NCBI RefSeq assembly: GCF_000003815.2
Contig: NC_049981.1
Coordinates: 11,500,028-11,564,027, forward strand
DNA length: 64,000 bases
Direction: 5' to 3'
From: Branchiostoma floridae
Lineage: Eukaryota > Chordata > Leptocardii > Amphioxiformes > Branchiostomatidae
The notes under the pieces are model-generated. The model had not been told where the DNA came from and made no database searches. It was given only the letters and a program-made list of their open reading frames with translations. Below, piece by piece: positions 43,201-55,300 of the stretch. Within the stretch, counting starts at the first letter, position 1; each line of letters starts with the position of its first letter. Both the position numbers and the translations under genes were made by a program.

Positions 43201-45640
43201 TATCAAGGAGGGAAGGAGTAGCGGTGTGTATGACATAGCTTTGTAAGAAAACGCCAGGAGCATTACCTATGAAGTATTTCTCTCTAGCTGTATAGCTGCC
43301 AGTGGTACCGTGCTTGGGGACTAGTAAGGGCTGACTTCACTGTTGCGTTATGCAGTACTAGTAATAGTAGTATAGTGGAGAGTTCAAAATAGTGCCAACC
43401 TAACACTGCGGTAGTGCTTACCTGAAAATCTCTCTTTCCTTGAAAAGTTTGACCCAATCTGAAGACTTGTAATGTCAGAAGGAACATGCCAGGTATAAGC
43501 TTTCCCAATTTGGTGAAATTTTGTACAGTTGGCTATCTCTATTTTGGCGTAATAAGAAATCTGTTCTGGTATTCACAGCGCGGATGAATATAACGGAAAT
43601 TGGGGTCAAAGGTAAATTTTGTTTACAACTATTGGCTGTTCTAAAAGATTGAGCTGTAAAACCCTGTATAATTCTTCTTTCAATTTTTGACACTTGTGAG
43701 TTTCTGGTGGAGAGGAACATTTTGTATTGAAGTTGGGGTAAGTAGTTTTCAAGCCTTGTGTATTTCAATGATTGCCTCCTATAAGTTTAACCAACTCTTT
43801 TAAACTGCGGCGTGTGCCTTCAAACAGTAAAACATCGAATCTTTGAATTCGATACGCTTAGAGCTGGGACCTGATTGATTTTTGTCATTCTACTTTATGA
43901 TCCTGGTTTAGTCATATAAACAATGTCTTAACAACGCAACTTAAGACCAAGAGGACGTCTTACATTTTTAGAGTCGACTGTCGACTGTCCACTACGTGAG
44001 GCGAAGTAGATGTTTTTCCAGCGTTGGGGTATCTTAATAGCTACTGTTGCCTTCAAAACACACGAGATATATGGTTATAGCGTTCGTACATAGCCTTGAA
44101 TAAGCTATATGGGGCGCCCGCAGCGAGACACTCTATTTTCTTACCCTCACGTTGATTTTAACTAAAGATGACGCCGGTAGCTTACAAATCACAGTTGTAA
44201 AATCTGAACCTCACTACAGGTAGCGACTATCAAATACTTCTCTAGGCATTGGGTAGGTGTGACTGATATGGTATATTCTGCGTGAGATCGCAAAGCTCAT
44301 TTCCTAACATGAGATGCGTGGTCATGGCTGTCACGTGCAGTGTAATATAAGACGTGTAACAACCAAGGCAAATTCTCACGCACACGTTATTAGAATCACG
44401 TATCGATTTAAGAGTTGGCAAATTAGATTTTGGATTGAAGCCAAGCCAGGGTTGGGGAGGGCGTAGACATTCTGTCGTGCTGCAATTGGAAGTCGTCTTA
44501 AGGAAATGTAAATATACCACCCGGAGATAGCTTTCTTAATCTTGCCCTTTTCGTATACACAGAACGGACATGGCTTGAAAGCTTTAACAGATGAGTTTCT
44601 GTGGGAACAACAGTTGGTGGGCTCAGTTTGTTTCTTATGTACAGTGCCTCGTAGTGTTTGTTAGCTCTCTGAAGACGGAAGTATTGTTTTTGTTCGTCGT
44701 GGTGTCTGTTTTACTTAATTTGAATGTTGTAGATTGGCAGGATGTGAAGCAGGAAACGGTGTAATAGGAGAGTGGCAGGATGGGAAGGTTGGCTTCATCA
44801 GGGTCCAAAGTTGTTACGTGCGTAGGGGAAACTGGCTGGAAGTTAGGTCCCATAACACGTAATAAAAGGTCATCAAATTTGCTGTCTTCAATGTCCATCT
44901 ATTTGTATGTCTGTTGACCGTCTGGAACCAGTGCAGACATGTATAGATAAAATCAGAAAGAAATTCACAGCTCATTATAATGAATAAATCAAGAAATTCA
45001 CCAAAATTCTTAAGCTTTCAACGGTCTGCTGATGGACCTTTGATACGCTCTTATCTTTTACAATCTGAAATGCAACAACATTAATGTTCCTTGGTGCGGT
45101 TCTTATTTTATAAAATAAAATAAAGGAGCTTAAGAATCCTTACAAAACTTTCCTTAAGTCTGGATGCAAGAAGAGTGAATAAATGTGACAACTAGGCCCA
45201 AGGCTTGAGCTTACCAGACAAAGCGAAAAGTACTGATGTCTGCTAGCTGCATAAGGCAAGACATGATAAACCACAGCCGAGTTGTCCGCATGGTAACAAC
45301 TAAAAGCCAGACACCCTAATCTACATACCACAGGCCTCTGGCTGTACAGAACAAATGGGCAGGACGTTTGTGGATGAACTCAGGCGACAAAGAGAGAATT
45401 TCGCTCCCTGTCGTGCATATCAACACGGGCATGACAGATCCACAGGTCTTCAAACCTTCCCATGAGATACTGTCTGTTTTAGCATTTGAATGAATCATTG
45501 CTACAAGGAACGGGTAGATCGATTGTTTTGGATAATGCGCATGTAAAAGGAACAGAGAGTTGAATGGCCGTATCCAGACTGTCTACTTCAGGGGCTACGT
45601 AACACGATGACATGGCGATTCCAGTTAAAGAAATATTCCA
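40231..45640. other. Non-genic stretch with unassigned open frames
   Basis: No domain or exon chain is recognised. The longest frames are 183 codons on the minus strand (41136-41687) and 146 codons on the plus strand (41398-41838), overlapping each other. The plus frame has two similar stretches, MGDGFFGHATEKR and NGDGVFAKPRKR, from a local ~110-base duplication. Neither has a signal peptide or known motif. Confidence 0.4.
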
Positions 45641-45649
45641 GTCACCTTC

Positions 45650-46260
45650 CAAATTTACTTAATGCCACAAAAATAATGCTATACACATAATAAGGTTCTT
45701 TAGGCACAACCAGGGAGCACTTACTTCCAAAGGTTTCATGTCCATCAGACACCATCATCAGGATAAAATGATCATGACTGGAAACTAGCTTGTATCGCCC
45801 CCCCCCCCCCTCCCCCCAATCTCTGTTCATGACTAAAGCTGATTTTCTTATCCAGACTGCCTCCTAAATCCACTGTGTTCCTCTGATTTCCTCACTGTCG
45901 ATGACTCTAGCCCCCTCTCAGTCTATTACACAATTGTTTCTGTTGATATGGTCGGTGACCAAAGATTTGTTCAGCTGCTTTCTTACATCTTGTGTATGCA
46001 GTTCCGTTAATGTTTTGTGCTTCCTTTCTGGGATCTTCAAGTTTTGTGTTCAAAGTCCTGCCCGTCTCCCCAATGTACACCTTGTCACAACTTTTGCATG
46101 GGATCTTATAAACACAGTAGGTTTTGGAGGAGTCTTCTAGTAGTTTCCAGTCATTCTACCCTGATGATGGTGTCTGATAGACATCGAAACGTTGGAAGTA
46201 AGTACTCCTTGGTTGTGCCTAAAGAGCCTTACTATATGAATAATTGCCAACCTGAAGTTA
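45650..46260 (-). mobile_element. Penelope-like element remnant 2 with inverted arms
   Basis: Two inverted arms, 45658-45795 and 46140-46250, share TTTCCAGTCAT, CCTGATGATGGTGTCTGAT, GGAAGTAAGT and GGTTGTGCCTAAAG. Between them the minus strand codes VYKIPCKSCDKVYIGETGRT, a GIY-YIG nuclease start of Penelope type (C..C...Y-I-G-E-T), and little else. A run of C (45798-45812) abuts the left arm. The RT is gone. The right arm holds an intact hammerhead-like core. Confidence 0.7.
46162..46205 (+). ncRNA. Hammerhead-ribozyme-like core in Penelope arm
   Basis: CTGATGA, then a seven-pair stem (GGTGTCT with AGACATC, loop GAT), then GAAAC. These are the invariant hammerhead core pieces in the right order and spacing. 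Penelope-like elements are known to carry minimal type I hammerheads in their terminal repeats. I could not identify a convincing cleavage triplet and stem I, so activity is doubtful. The left arm copy has a decayed stem. Confidence 0.4.
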
Positions 46261-46884
46261 TTTACGGATAGAAGATTACTATAGATGATTTGAGTAATCG
46301 CATTTGTTGATAACTTACTTACTTACTTACCTAATACCTCTTTGTAAGGTAAAACCAACGAAGTCTTACCTTGTAGCTTAAGTGACCAGCATATCTAAGC
46401 CTTGATACGCTGAAATGATTTCAGAAGTGTTCTCGCCAAGTCTACGCTTCTTAACCAGACGTGTTATCTATTGGTCTGAGAGTAATTTTCCAGCCGTTGA
46501 CCGTTCTGAACCCCCTGACCATACCGACCTGAGGACCAGCCAAAACCAATAATATCTAATCTGGCCAATAAGTCCGGTCTTGTTGGCGTCAGGCGGGCTA
46601 AACCGTCAGTGCCAAATCCTGTTATCCCATCTCTATCAGGCGGAAGTTCAAAGCTCTTGCCTCTGCTTTGGCTGAACATTCATCCATCATCGGTCAGAAG
46701 GGCGCCGGAATCACGCATGTGTTGTTTGTACGGTGTCGCCCCTGCCTATACTACAAAGCTGTTGATTGAGAGATCATCATTTCAGACAGGGCGGTAAGCG
46801 AGCAGCGTGGTTTAAAGTTACGCAACCCTGCACAGGTACCATATTGAAGTCGAGCAACATTCAGATGTTTCGATTTATTAAATA

Positions 46885-47035
46885 CCTTCATGAAAAATGG
46901 AGGTAGACTTTTTATTATTGTTGTAAGCACGAAGGCCAAGGTCGAGTTGGGCCCGTCTGGTGGCTAACATTGGTACTGCAGCAAAGCTTGGGTTTTTGTG
47001 TCGTTTCTTCTGGATATGCTATGGCCTTAGTTCTA
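46885..47035 (+). repeat. Dispersed repeat, third relative of 23339-23530
   Basis: Shares AAGGCCAAGGTCGA, TTGGTACTGCAGCAAAG and ATGCTATGGCCTTAG phrases with the other two copies. More decayed. Confidence 0.5.
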
Positions 47036-48087
47036 GTGTTTAAAGAGAATTCGAAGAAAAGATCTATAACACTATCTTCTAACATGTTTTCGTTATAAAT
47101 TATCCGCATTCACATATGTATCTCTACACCAGTGTTGTATATGACAAGACTGCAACCCAAGTTTATCTAAAACTTTAGTAAAATCAGTTGCACTTTCAGA
47201 CTAGCAACGATTTATATTGAGGAACCCAAGAAAACTGCCTAAACCAGGATTACATTTGTCATTATTAAATAAATTTTGTTCCGATTGGCTGCTTATTATT
47301 CTTATCATTATACCCCAGGTGGTCTGCTCTAAGAACCTTATTCATGTTGAATCCCAGAGGACCGATTACAGTTTGGCGAACGATTATTATTTCAGATGCA
47401 ACGCCTTTAAATCGCTCTGGCAGAAGATTACAGTCATAGTTCACTAATAATGCGTATCTATTTGCCAAGTTTTAAGCGAGTTTAAGGAAATCCCTTAAGG
47501 TTAAGGCAGCTGCAAATCTTAAGAAGATCAACTTTTAATGAGTACGAGTGGAGTCAAGTGATGCATGAGTTTTAAGTCTGCGAATGTTTTGTCTGTTTGA
47601 AAGCCGATTGGAGAAGACATTTAGTCTCACTTTGATTGAGCTAACATGATGTCAAACGTAACTGCGTACTTTGTGGGGTGGGACCATAATTGGGTATGTC
47701 CGCCGTTATGTCCTTTAAACTTTTTCAGAAATTTCACAATGCAACTTTCGCAACATCATCTCATATTAAAGTCTTAATTTAGTTTAGTAAAATACACAAT
47801 GAGGACATAAACAGTTCTCCATGTCAAAATGGTGCGCGGAGTACAGTACGCATCAACTTTCTGTCTGCTAGGACGGGGGGCGATATAGGCTTCCAACGAC
47901 ATTTGACCCATGGTTGACGTCACAAATACAGAAAGTCACTTGTCCACCGAGATTGTGCGTGACAGACAAAGAAGTCTAAAATCCCGTTGAGTCCAACTCT
48001 TTAGTGGGAGAACAGTTTATATGTAATGAACGACATGGTATCATCTTCGCCTGTTACGTTTGTGAAGATTATACATCCAGGAATATA

Positions 48088-48326
48088 ATGAAAAGATGAA
48101 AGTTGAATCTCTACTTCTGGATAAATCAAATTTACTTCAGACGTTTCAAACGACCTCCGTCGTTCTTCTTCAGTGAAATAAAAATAAAAGTTTACAACAC
48201 TGAGGAATAAAGAATACTTCTTACGTTCTAAATAAACAAAAAAGGTAACGGCTAAGGTGTTCTAAAGTAAACATGGTAGGTAACTACAGAGGTGTTCTAA
48301 ACAGTGTTCTAAATAAACAAAAAGGT
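48088..48326. repeat. Left inverted arm of Penelope element 1
   Basis: It matches the right arm inverted, over at least 230 bases with very few differences. It holds the complement of CACTGAAGAAGAACGACGG and GAAACGTCTGAAG, a hammerhead-like hairpin in which the core CTGATGA has become CTGAAGA. It has one copy of a 30-base motif (GGTAGGTAACTACAGAGG...) that the right arm has twice. Confidence 0.85.
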
Positions 48327-48422
48327 AACTGACAAAGGTTCTTAGATACATTCTAGCAAAATAAGAAAGGCTAAAAAGGGATATAATGATAACAAGTGTC
48401 TATATATCAATAAAACCATCAT

Positions 48423-49580
48423 TTACTTTAAAACATCATTCCAAGCACTGGAAAGGTCAGTTCTCAGCCCCCCCTTTCGATTGAGAGATGGACGATAAAT
48501 GCGCTCGTAAATGGCTTCCTTAACCCCCCTTTCAAACCAACGTGGTTCTCTGTCTAAAATGTCTGTTGTATCTAAAGAAAACGAATGTCCGTTGTGGATG
48601 TTAAGATGATGCCAAATGGCTGACGAAAATTTGCTTGTGCTGGCCCTGCAGTGTTGCTTATACCTTTCCTTTAGTGGTTGGCTTGTCTCCCCGATGTAGG
48701 TCTCCTTGCACTGCGTGTCATCACATTTCAGTCTGTAAATGACATTAGATTTGATGTTTTTGTTGAGTTTGTCTTTTGGGTGCACAAGTCTCTGTTTCAA
48801 CGTTGAGTAGGGTTTGAAATTTGTGGCGATGTCTTGACTTTGTAGGATCCGTCTTATCTTTTCTGAAACCCCTTGAATGTAAGGTATTGTGATGTTAACA
48901 GTCTTTGTGCGGTCCAACTGTGATTTCCTTGGTGGTTTCCTAGATTCATGTGAGGGTTTCAGAGCTTTATTGAAAGTCCAAGGCTTGTATCCACACTTCG
49001 ATAATGCCGTCCTAAGATGCTCCTGTTCTTTAGATTTATCTTCAACAGATGTGACAATAGTATCTGCTCGGTTGAACAAAGTTCTTATGACGCCGAGTTT
49101 TTGTTCCAGGGGGTGGTGAGACTCAAAATGGAGATATTGATCTGTATGCGTTGGTTTGCGGTAAACTGACAAGTTGATGTGACCATCGTTCTCTACCCGT
49201 AGTTTGGCATCCAGAAAAGGTAATGTGTTATCATGACTCATCTCCTTGGTAAACGTAATGTATCTGTCAACATGATTGATATGTTGGAAAAAATCATCGG
49301 ACACTTCTTTCTTTAGTTTACAGCAAGTATCATCAACATATCTGTACCAGAAAGCCGGAGGGGGGCCTGGGAAACTGCTGAGAGCTTTTTCCTCAAACTT
49401 CTCCATGTAAAGGTTAGCTACTATTGGAGAGACAGGCGAGCCCATGGCACAACCATGTAGTTGTTTGTAGAATTTGCCATCATAGGTGAAATACGTACAT
49501 TCTTGTTTATTTAGAACACTGTTTAGAACACCTCTGTAGTTACCTACCATGTTTAGAACACCTCTGTAGTTACCTACCAT
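48423..49580 (-). CDS. Penelope-type RT fragment fused to GIY-YIG endonuclease
   Basis: 385 codons on the minus strand. Residues 1-24 come from the terminal arm (two copies of MVGNYRGVLN) and are not native. From ~28 the RT continues: GCAMGSPVSPIVANLYME (43-60, motif B), FWYRYVDDT (77-85, catalytic YVDD), and FLDAKL...YRKPTHTDQYLH (122-151). The linker is basic. The GIY-YIG domain covers ~280-370: IYRLKCDDTQCKETYIGET, the ERYKQH arginine, HHLNIHNGH, KEAIYE (catalytic Glu) and PSLNR. RT motif A and the N-terminus are missing. Penelope elements use this pair for target-primed insertion. This copy looks 5'-truncated and cannot be autonomous. Confidence 0.9.
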   Translation of the reverse strand: MVGNYRGVLNMVGNYRGVLNSVLNKQECTYFTYDGKFYKQLHGCAMGSPVSPIVANLYMEKFEEKALSSFPGPPPAFWYRYVDDTCCKLKKEVSDDFFQHINHVDRYITFTKEMSHDNTLPFLDAKLRVENDGHINLSVYRKPTHTDQYLHFESHHPLEQKLGVIRTLFNRADTIVTSVEDKSKEQEHLRTALSKCGYKPWTFNKALKPSHESRKPPRKSQLDRTKTVNITIPYIQGVSEKIRRILQSQDIATNFKPYSTLKQRLVHPKDKLNKNIKSNVIYRLKCDDTQCKETYIGETSQPLKERYKQHCRASTSKFSSAIWHHLNIHNGHSFSLDTTDILDREPRWFERGVKEAIYERIYRPSLNRKGGLRTDLSSAWNDVLK

Positions 49581-49767
49581 GTTTACTTTAGAACACCTTA
49601 GCCGTTACCTTTTTTGTTTATTTAGAACGTAAGAAGTATTCTTTATTCCTCAGTGTTGTAAACTTTTATTTTTATTTCACTGAAGAAGAACGACGGAGGT
49701 CGTTTGAAACGTCTGAAGTAAATTTGATTTATCCAGAAGTAGAGATTCAACTTTCATCTTTTCATCT
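49505..49767. repeat. Right inverted arm of Penelope element 1
   Basis: Inverted partner of 48088-48326, with a 30-base internal duplication. It contains AACGAC-GGAG-GTCGTT, a six-pair hairpin followed by TGAAACGTC, the degenerate hammerhead-like core. Confidence 0.85.
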
Positions 49768-50129
49768 TCGCCTGTGTTTCAGAGTGATATGGCAAATATC
49801 GTTGCGTACATTCGAGTGGGTACAATCAGTGCGGTATCAGGCAGGAAAACCTGCCTCAATCGCAGAAATGATTATGCTGATAAATGAGGCTGTCATCGCT
49901 ATTGCTAAAGAAGGCAATACACGCAGAATTACATCCTAAAATAATGACAAAATGCAGCATGTCTTATCTGTTTTGGCTCTCCCTGCACGCTAGCAGACCA
50001 ATACCGATGAGGGAACCAATTATTTCGCGGTCGGGGTTGAACTTCTGGATAAAAATAATTACAATCAGATATTCAGACTAGTAATACCAATCAGAAAGTA
50101 TCGACCAATTGAAGCTTGACTGTCAAATG

Positions 50130-51005
50130 AACTTTAAAAATGTTCTCCGTAGATGAAGTACATTAAATCAATTGTGTAAAATCTTTACGCATTTTGACCT
50201 TTACCTTTATACAGCCTAGGGTGTCATCGGTCAAGTTCAAGTTGAAAGACATGAAAGAGGAAAATCAATCGGACAAATGACCCATGACGTCCAAGTGCCA
50301 CTTTTAAATGTTTCTCAATACAGAATGTGTGCCCAGGGTAGTTGTGCTTTACATAAACGAGGCACAGAAGTAAGTTCGGAGCATTTTTTCGCTCGTTCAT
50401 ATCTCCATGAAAACTTAATAAAATACATAGCATCAATTATGATTCAAAAACCTGTTTATGGCCTTTGCAATTGTTATGATCGGCAAACGGCCAGTCATGA
50501 GTTGAGCATCAGGGCTTCTTATGTGAGTGGGTCGTGGCGGAACATTATCTTTTACATATGACAATTGTTTTTTTAAACAATTATCAGCACAATGTGCTAT
50601 ATCAATGGGCAGCTTCAATATTGCCACTAAAAATGACACCCCGTTTTGTTCTGATCACGTTTTTGTGCAATAAGCACCATGACTGATTTTGTGGTGGGTG
50701 GCCCAAAGAAACGTGTCAAACTTCCCCTGCTCACACCAGACACTGTATTGGTTGGGAAATGTCGTCGTTTTTGACGCATTGGCGTATCTGGTGTTCAACC
50801 TTTGAATGTAGGATCATGTCATATGTAAATGATATAATCTTCAAGAGAAATTTCAATGTACATTACAGTAACAATGAATGTATAATTTTTTAGATGGAAC
50901 TTTCCGTTGTTATTTTTTTGCGTTTCGTCCGTGACTTTATATAGTCTATTGTCTCATCCGTCAAGCTGAAGTTGGAAAAACATGAAAGCAGAAAATCAAC
51001 CGCGA
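50130..51005 (+). repeat. Pair of diverged direct repeats
   Basis: TCATCGGTCAAGTTCAAGTT then GAAAATCAATC (50225-50272) recurs as TCATCCGTCAAGCTGAAGTT then GAAAATCAACC (50953-51000). The upstream sequence is also loosely alike. Copies are about 728 bases apart. Confidence 0.6.
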
Positions 51006-51480
51006 GCAAACCCGAAAGCTTGAGGGACAAGGAACCAATTTGCCGTGGACGATTTATTATCATTCTTGTATAGATGTTGGATTTGAAGGCCGTCAAAGAT
51101 CTGTTTTGTCTGGCAAAATGCCTGATATTGGAAAATCTCTGCTACCTGTGGCTGTATCTGACTGTTTCTAGCGGATAACACACTTATCTACATTGCAAGG
51201 GCAGAAGGTACCAGATAACATTGTATCGATTTGATTCTGGAAAGATTGCCGCTGACGGAGAGCGACCGAGAACTATCTCTTCAGAACTGACTTGAGTTTA
51301 AGATACCATTTGTTGTGGCCAGATTACATCACTTTTTATTAGGTGAGAAGGATGTTTTTGGACTGACGTATCAATTGATACACGATACGTATCAAGTAGT
51401 CTGTGTAGCAAGGTTTAGAGAGCTTATTCTTTTATCATTTGTAATTGCTTGATGGGGGTGGTTGCTGAGGCGTTCACCAC

Positions 51481-51620
51481 GGTTGGTTGGTTGCTTGGTT
51501 GGTTGTTTGGTTAGTTGTTTGGTTGTTTGGTTGGTTGGTTGGTTGGTTGGTTGGTTGGTTGGTTGGTTGGTTGGTTGGTTGGTTGGTTGGTTGAATGGTT
51601 GTTTGGTTGGTTGTTTGGTT
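51481..51620. repeat. GGTT microsatellite
   Basis: About 35 GGTT units with GTTT interruptions. Frames through it read VGWL repeats and are artefacts. Confidence 0.97.
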
Positions 51621-53700
51621 TCTTATTCACCAAAGAAACCGAAAATGAAGATCAAACCTCCAAATATTCAAAGAAACATTATTGCTATACTATGGGCCTT
51701 TATAAGAACATAAATCAAGCCGTACCAGAGATTGAAGTACCTGGAAAGTCCATCGCAACCAGTAACCCTGGGATTTGTAAACCCCTCGCCGGCAAAGTCA
51801 ATAGCAGCTTAATGTGTGTGAATGGACCTCCAACTCATTCGTGCCCTACAGATATTATCGGTGGCGCAAAGCCACCCTACACATAAAGCAGTCCACTTTG
51901 ATGTGTCCATTAGAAAGGTGCGCCTGTCTACTATACCTCGAGCTGGGACGTATTAGGTCTAATGGACTTAGGAAGACGAGAAGAGGGCGCGGAACTCCAG
52001 ACTAGGATGAAATGTGGAAATAGCGCTTAATACTTGCACCACATTGGGATATTTGTTCCCTATAATGATGTCCCACCTGGACCATAGTACGTCATATATA
52101 AACCGGGTGTTCCAGGGCGATACACATCAGGCTATCATTCTATGGTAATGGGTTAATTATGTGTAGTCTGGGCTACATTTGTCATTTTCTAGATTTCTTT
52201 GAGAAGCTCCTCCTAGACTTGTACACTTGATTGACGAGCACTGGTGTGCTATTTCCGGGCGGAAAATCACCTTAGTGATGTCCCTGTAGGTAAACTGGTA
52301 GTAGTCTCACAAAATGAGCTCCAGGTTGAAATCAGTTGGTAACTGGGAGATCCCGTTTCAAATATCCTGGGCAAAGCATCGTTGTTGGGGCTACACTTAG
52401 TTTTTCTGAAGGGATACGTAAAATGGGAGTCCCATGTTCGAGGAGGTGCCTCTAGCACGTTAAAAGTGAAGGGTTAGCAACCCCTCCCTGTAAAATGTAC
52501 CTTGCTACAGAAACATTAAGGAAACTTGCTGCCCTAGGTGCCACTAGGCACTTCTAGGGTCTGAACGAATAAGTGAACGCACAACTTGAAAGTAATGCTC
52601 TAGACTACGCGTAGGAGGAAAATATGCAGACACACTAGGTCTGCTCGGCTAATCGTAGATTGAAAAATCAACAATAAACAGGGAGCCCCATGCATTTCAA
52701 GAAACTACTTCTCGTTTGACACTTAACGTTTGGCACTTAGAAAAGTCAAGTATCAATGCAACCGACATTTATCATGTAATGAAGCAGTAGTGAAGTGCGC
52801 GATTCTGTCCATGGATAAAGCTTCTCAAGCGTACAACAGGGTCCCAAATGAATATTCAAAGAAATACATTAACCAGCTACCTATAGACATCCTCTAACGG
52901 AAACAACATCAAAGAAACCCGTAATAAACATGAGCATAACTTCCTACACCCCCCCCCCCCCCATGAAACGAGACGGGGACGTTACAGATCATTTGCAATA
53001 TTTGATCAACTGCTGAATTACCTGTCTGCAAATGATCAGGAATAAAATGACGCCACAGTCGTCGCTTAAGACTAGTGTCAGAACATTTAAAACTATGCGT
53101 TAAGTCAAATTCTTCGTGTTGGCAACTGCAGTTTAACTATCCCTCTTCACAATATTTATATTCTCCCAACTTGGAGAGCGCAACCATTGATGCAAGAAGG
53201 TGCTGATGAGAGACTCAGAGGCACGATGCAACTCGATTCAAAGGGAGCTTTATTCACACACATGTGAAGTACAATCAAGCCATGATGGAAGAGAGTGACC
53301 ACGTGACCCTTGACACTGACGTCACACAACAGTGACAGTAACACAACTATCACATAGTGGCGGAGCTTGAAGTGTTTTATATATGGAAGTGCGGTGAATC
53401 CCTCGTATCCTGAGCGAAAAGTATCATTAGAGAGGTTCCAGCGACAACTAGTCGCTACTGCAAGACATTAGACAACAGCGTCTGCCCTAATCTACACTGC
53501 AGACTTCCGTGGCGACATCAGCGGGCGCCTCGGTGCCACATGCGGGACCACATGCGCCCGCACCCGCGAGACCACAGACCGCATACGTACGTCATCATGG
53601 GATAACAAGTAATTAATCTGTATGGAGTCACCGCAGGAATACGTTATGAGGCAGGTTTCATATCAATATAGTAGATGACAGAAATTTAGAAGGCGTGCTC

Positions 53701-53880
53701 TTTATTTATTTATTTATTGGTTTGGCTGCAACGAACACACAGCCAGGGCTGCCCAACTAGCCTATGGCTATTACAAAGGGCTAGCCCTGCTGACAAACAC
53801 ATAAACAATACATATTAAAAAAGAACATTTATATGTACATGGTGTAGGACAACTTACATATCATCTAAAATGGAGTATAA
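53701..53880 (-). mobile_element. CR1/LINE-type 3' end with AATA tail
   Basis: Read on the minus strand, about 90 bases (GGCTAGTTGGGCAGCCCTGG..., GTGTTCGTTGCAGCCAAACC) end in AATAAATAAATAAATAAA. A 3' simple-repeat tail of this kind marks CR1-like non-LTR elements. No RT frame remains. Confidence 0.5.
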
Positions 53881-55060
53881 AAGGCGTGCTCTTCTCATCA
53901 GTTAATGCCATATTTGTTCTTACCACAAACCTTCCTCGCTTTTACGTTTTTTAATACCTTTACTAGTTAATTGAGAGTTTGGAAGATAGAAGTTGGAAGT
54001 TAACTAGTAAAGATAAATAGATACATATATTAACGACTTTCATTTGTTTCCGGGCACGATGTGTTCTGTGCTCACCAATTGTCTTAATGCGACTTCTTGA
54101 TCAAACAGTTAGCATGCATCAGTATATGTGGTTATGTTGCAATGAACAACCTACAGCACCTAACCTTCGCACATCTAGTTATAAGCATTGTTTGAAACTA
54201 TCTAATAATGGTATCCCTTAAGTACATGGTGGCAACTAATTTCGCCTAGCGATAGTTCTAGGAAAAAACTCTGGGTTGGTACTTGAATGCATTAGATTGA
54301 TATCCTTCTTTACAATATGAAAGTATTGCTATTTCTGAGCTAGCTAGTAGGTATGAATTATGATAAAGAAGCTGCGAACATCTTAAAAAATGATCCATCA
54401 CCCATTTAATCTGCTTAAAACTTACATGTATACAGCAAAAGTTGAAATTATATATATACAGTTAACACTACGGCTGTACATGCGGCAAGGGATTTACTCC
54501 CTTAAATCCTACTAAATCCTACACTGCCACGGCACGGCCAACTTACTGCCACGGCACGACCGTTATACAAAGCTAGGGGCTGGGCAGATAGAGCAAGTGA
54601 TAAACAGGATTAAGGGGGTTTGCTCTGACAAAACGTGAGCCTAGCTATTCCACCTGACATGGTTTAGATATGTCACTCAAATCACTCAATCTCCTTAGTA
54701 ATTAACGTTACTATCGCAAGGAATAGGGGACTGCATGCTTGCATGCTCTGAAACTCTATCACATGTGGCCAGATGTAAGAATTTTGATAAAGCTAGCAGA
54801 AGTCTCTCATCTGAGCTCTTGGTTCTAACTACATGGTACCTGGAAAACACGGGTATCACTGGGCATCGGTTTGGGCTTCACTCGTCTTTCGGAGGGGACG
54901 TAACTTGGGTTCTGTGCTCGAGATGGTGCTTCGGGCACTCTAAGCAATCTATCCCTTGACCCTGTAGAAATTTTCTCTGCAACTAAAATTGAAGCAGCAA
55001 GGATCTAGGAAACTTGCTTCTCTAGGAAGCCACTAGGACACTAAACAGACAAGAGTTCAT
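53881..55060. other. Non-genic stretch
   Basis: No exon is recognised. CTGCCACGGCACGGCC and CTGCCACGGCACGACC (54525-54561) form a short direct repeat. The small frame at 54735-54959 matches nothing. Confidence 0.45.
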
Positions 55061-55061
55061 C

Positions 55062-55300
55062 AACCTCAGTTTAGTCACGTGGTTAGGGTATTTGACCTGC
55101 GACTTGGAGGTTCTGGGTCCAAATCTCCAGTATTGCACCCTCGGGAAATGCACTGAGCACTTTTTCCTGACTCGACTCATGTGAACTTGATTACTTAGCT
55201 TCGGTAAGGGCCGTCTTCTTCGATTAGACGTACACTTCGAGCAGGTTAAAGAACCCACTAGAAGAGAGCAGGCATGGTTCCGCTGAGAGTTGATCAAACC
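55062..55300 (+). repeat. tRNA-derived SINE
   Basis: TTAGTCACGTGGTTAGGG acts as the A box and GGTCCAAATCT (55117-55127) as the B box. About 170 bases of non-coding body follow. The head resembles that of the element at 39345. Confidence 0.5.

Larger units (their letters stand above)
48042..49775 (-). mobile_element. Penelope-like retroelement 1, 5'-truncated, with inverted arms
   Basis: A minus-strand ORF is flanked by near-identical inverted arms (48088-48326 and about 49505-49767). A 13-bp direct repeat, CATCTTCGCCTGT, lies at 48042-48054 and 49763-49775 and is probably the target duplication. About 33 bases lie between the left repeat and the arm, like the short terminal extension known in Penelope elements. 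Arms of high identity imply a recent insertion. The RT lacks its first catalytic motif, so the copy is incomplete. Confidence 0.85.
49780..53150. other. Non-genic stretch
   Basis: No gene is recognised. A pair of similar ~60-200 base segments lies at 50130-50275 and 50880-51005. The GGTT microsatellite is at 51481-51620. Open frames here are short or repeat-derived. A C run lies near 52950. Confidence 0.45.

Noticed and set aside
51462..51886. Tryptophan-rich repeat protein (VGWL units)
   Set aside because: Read-through of the GGTT microsatellite; no coding support on either side.
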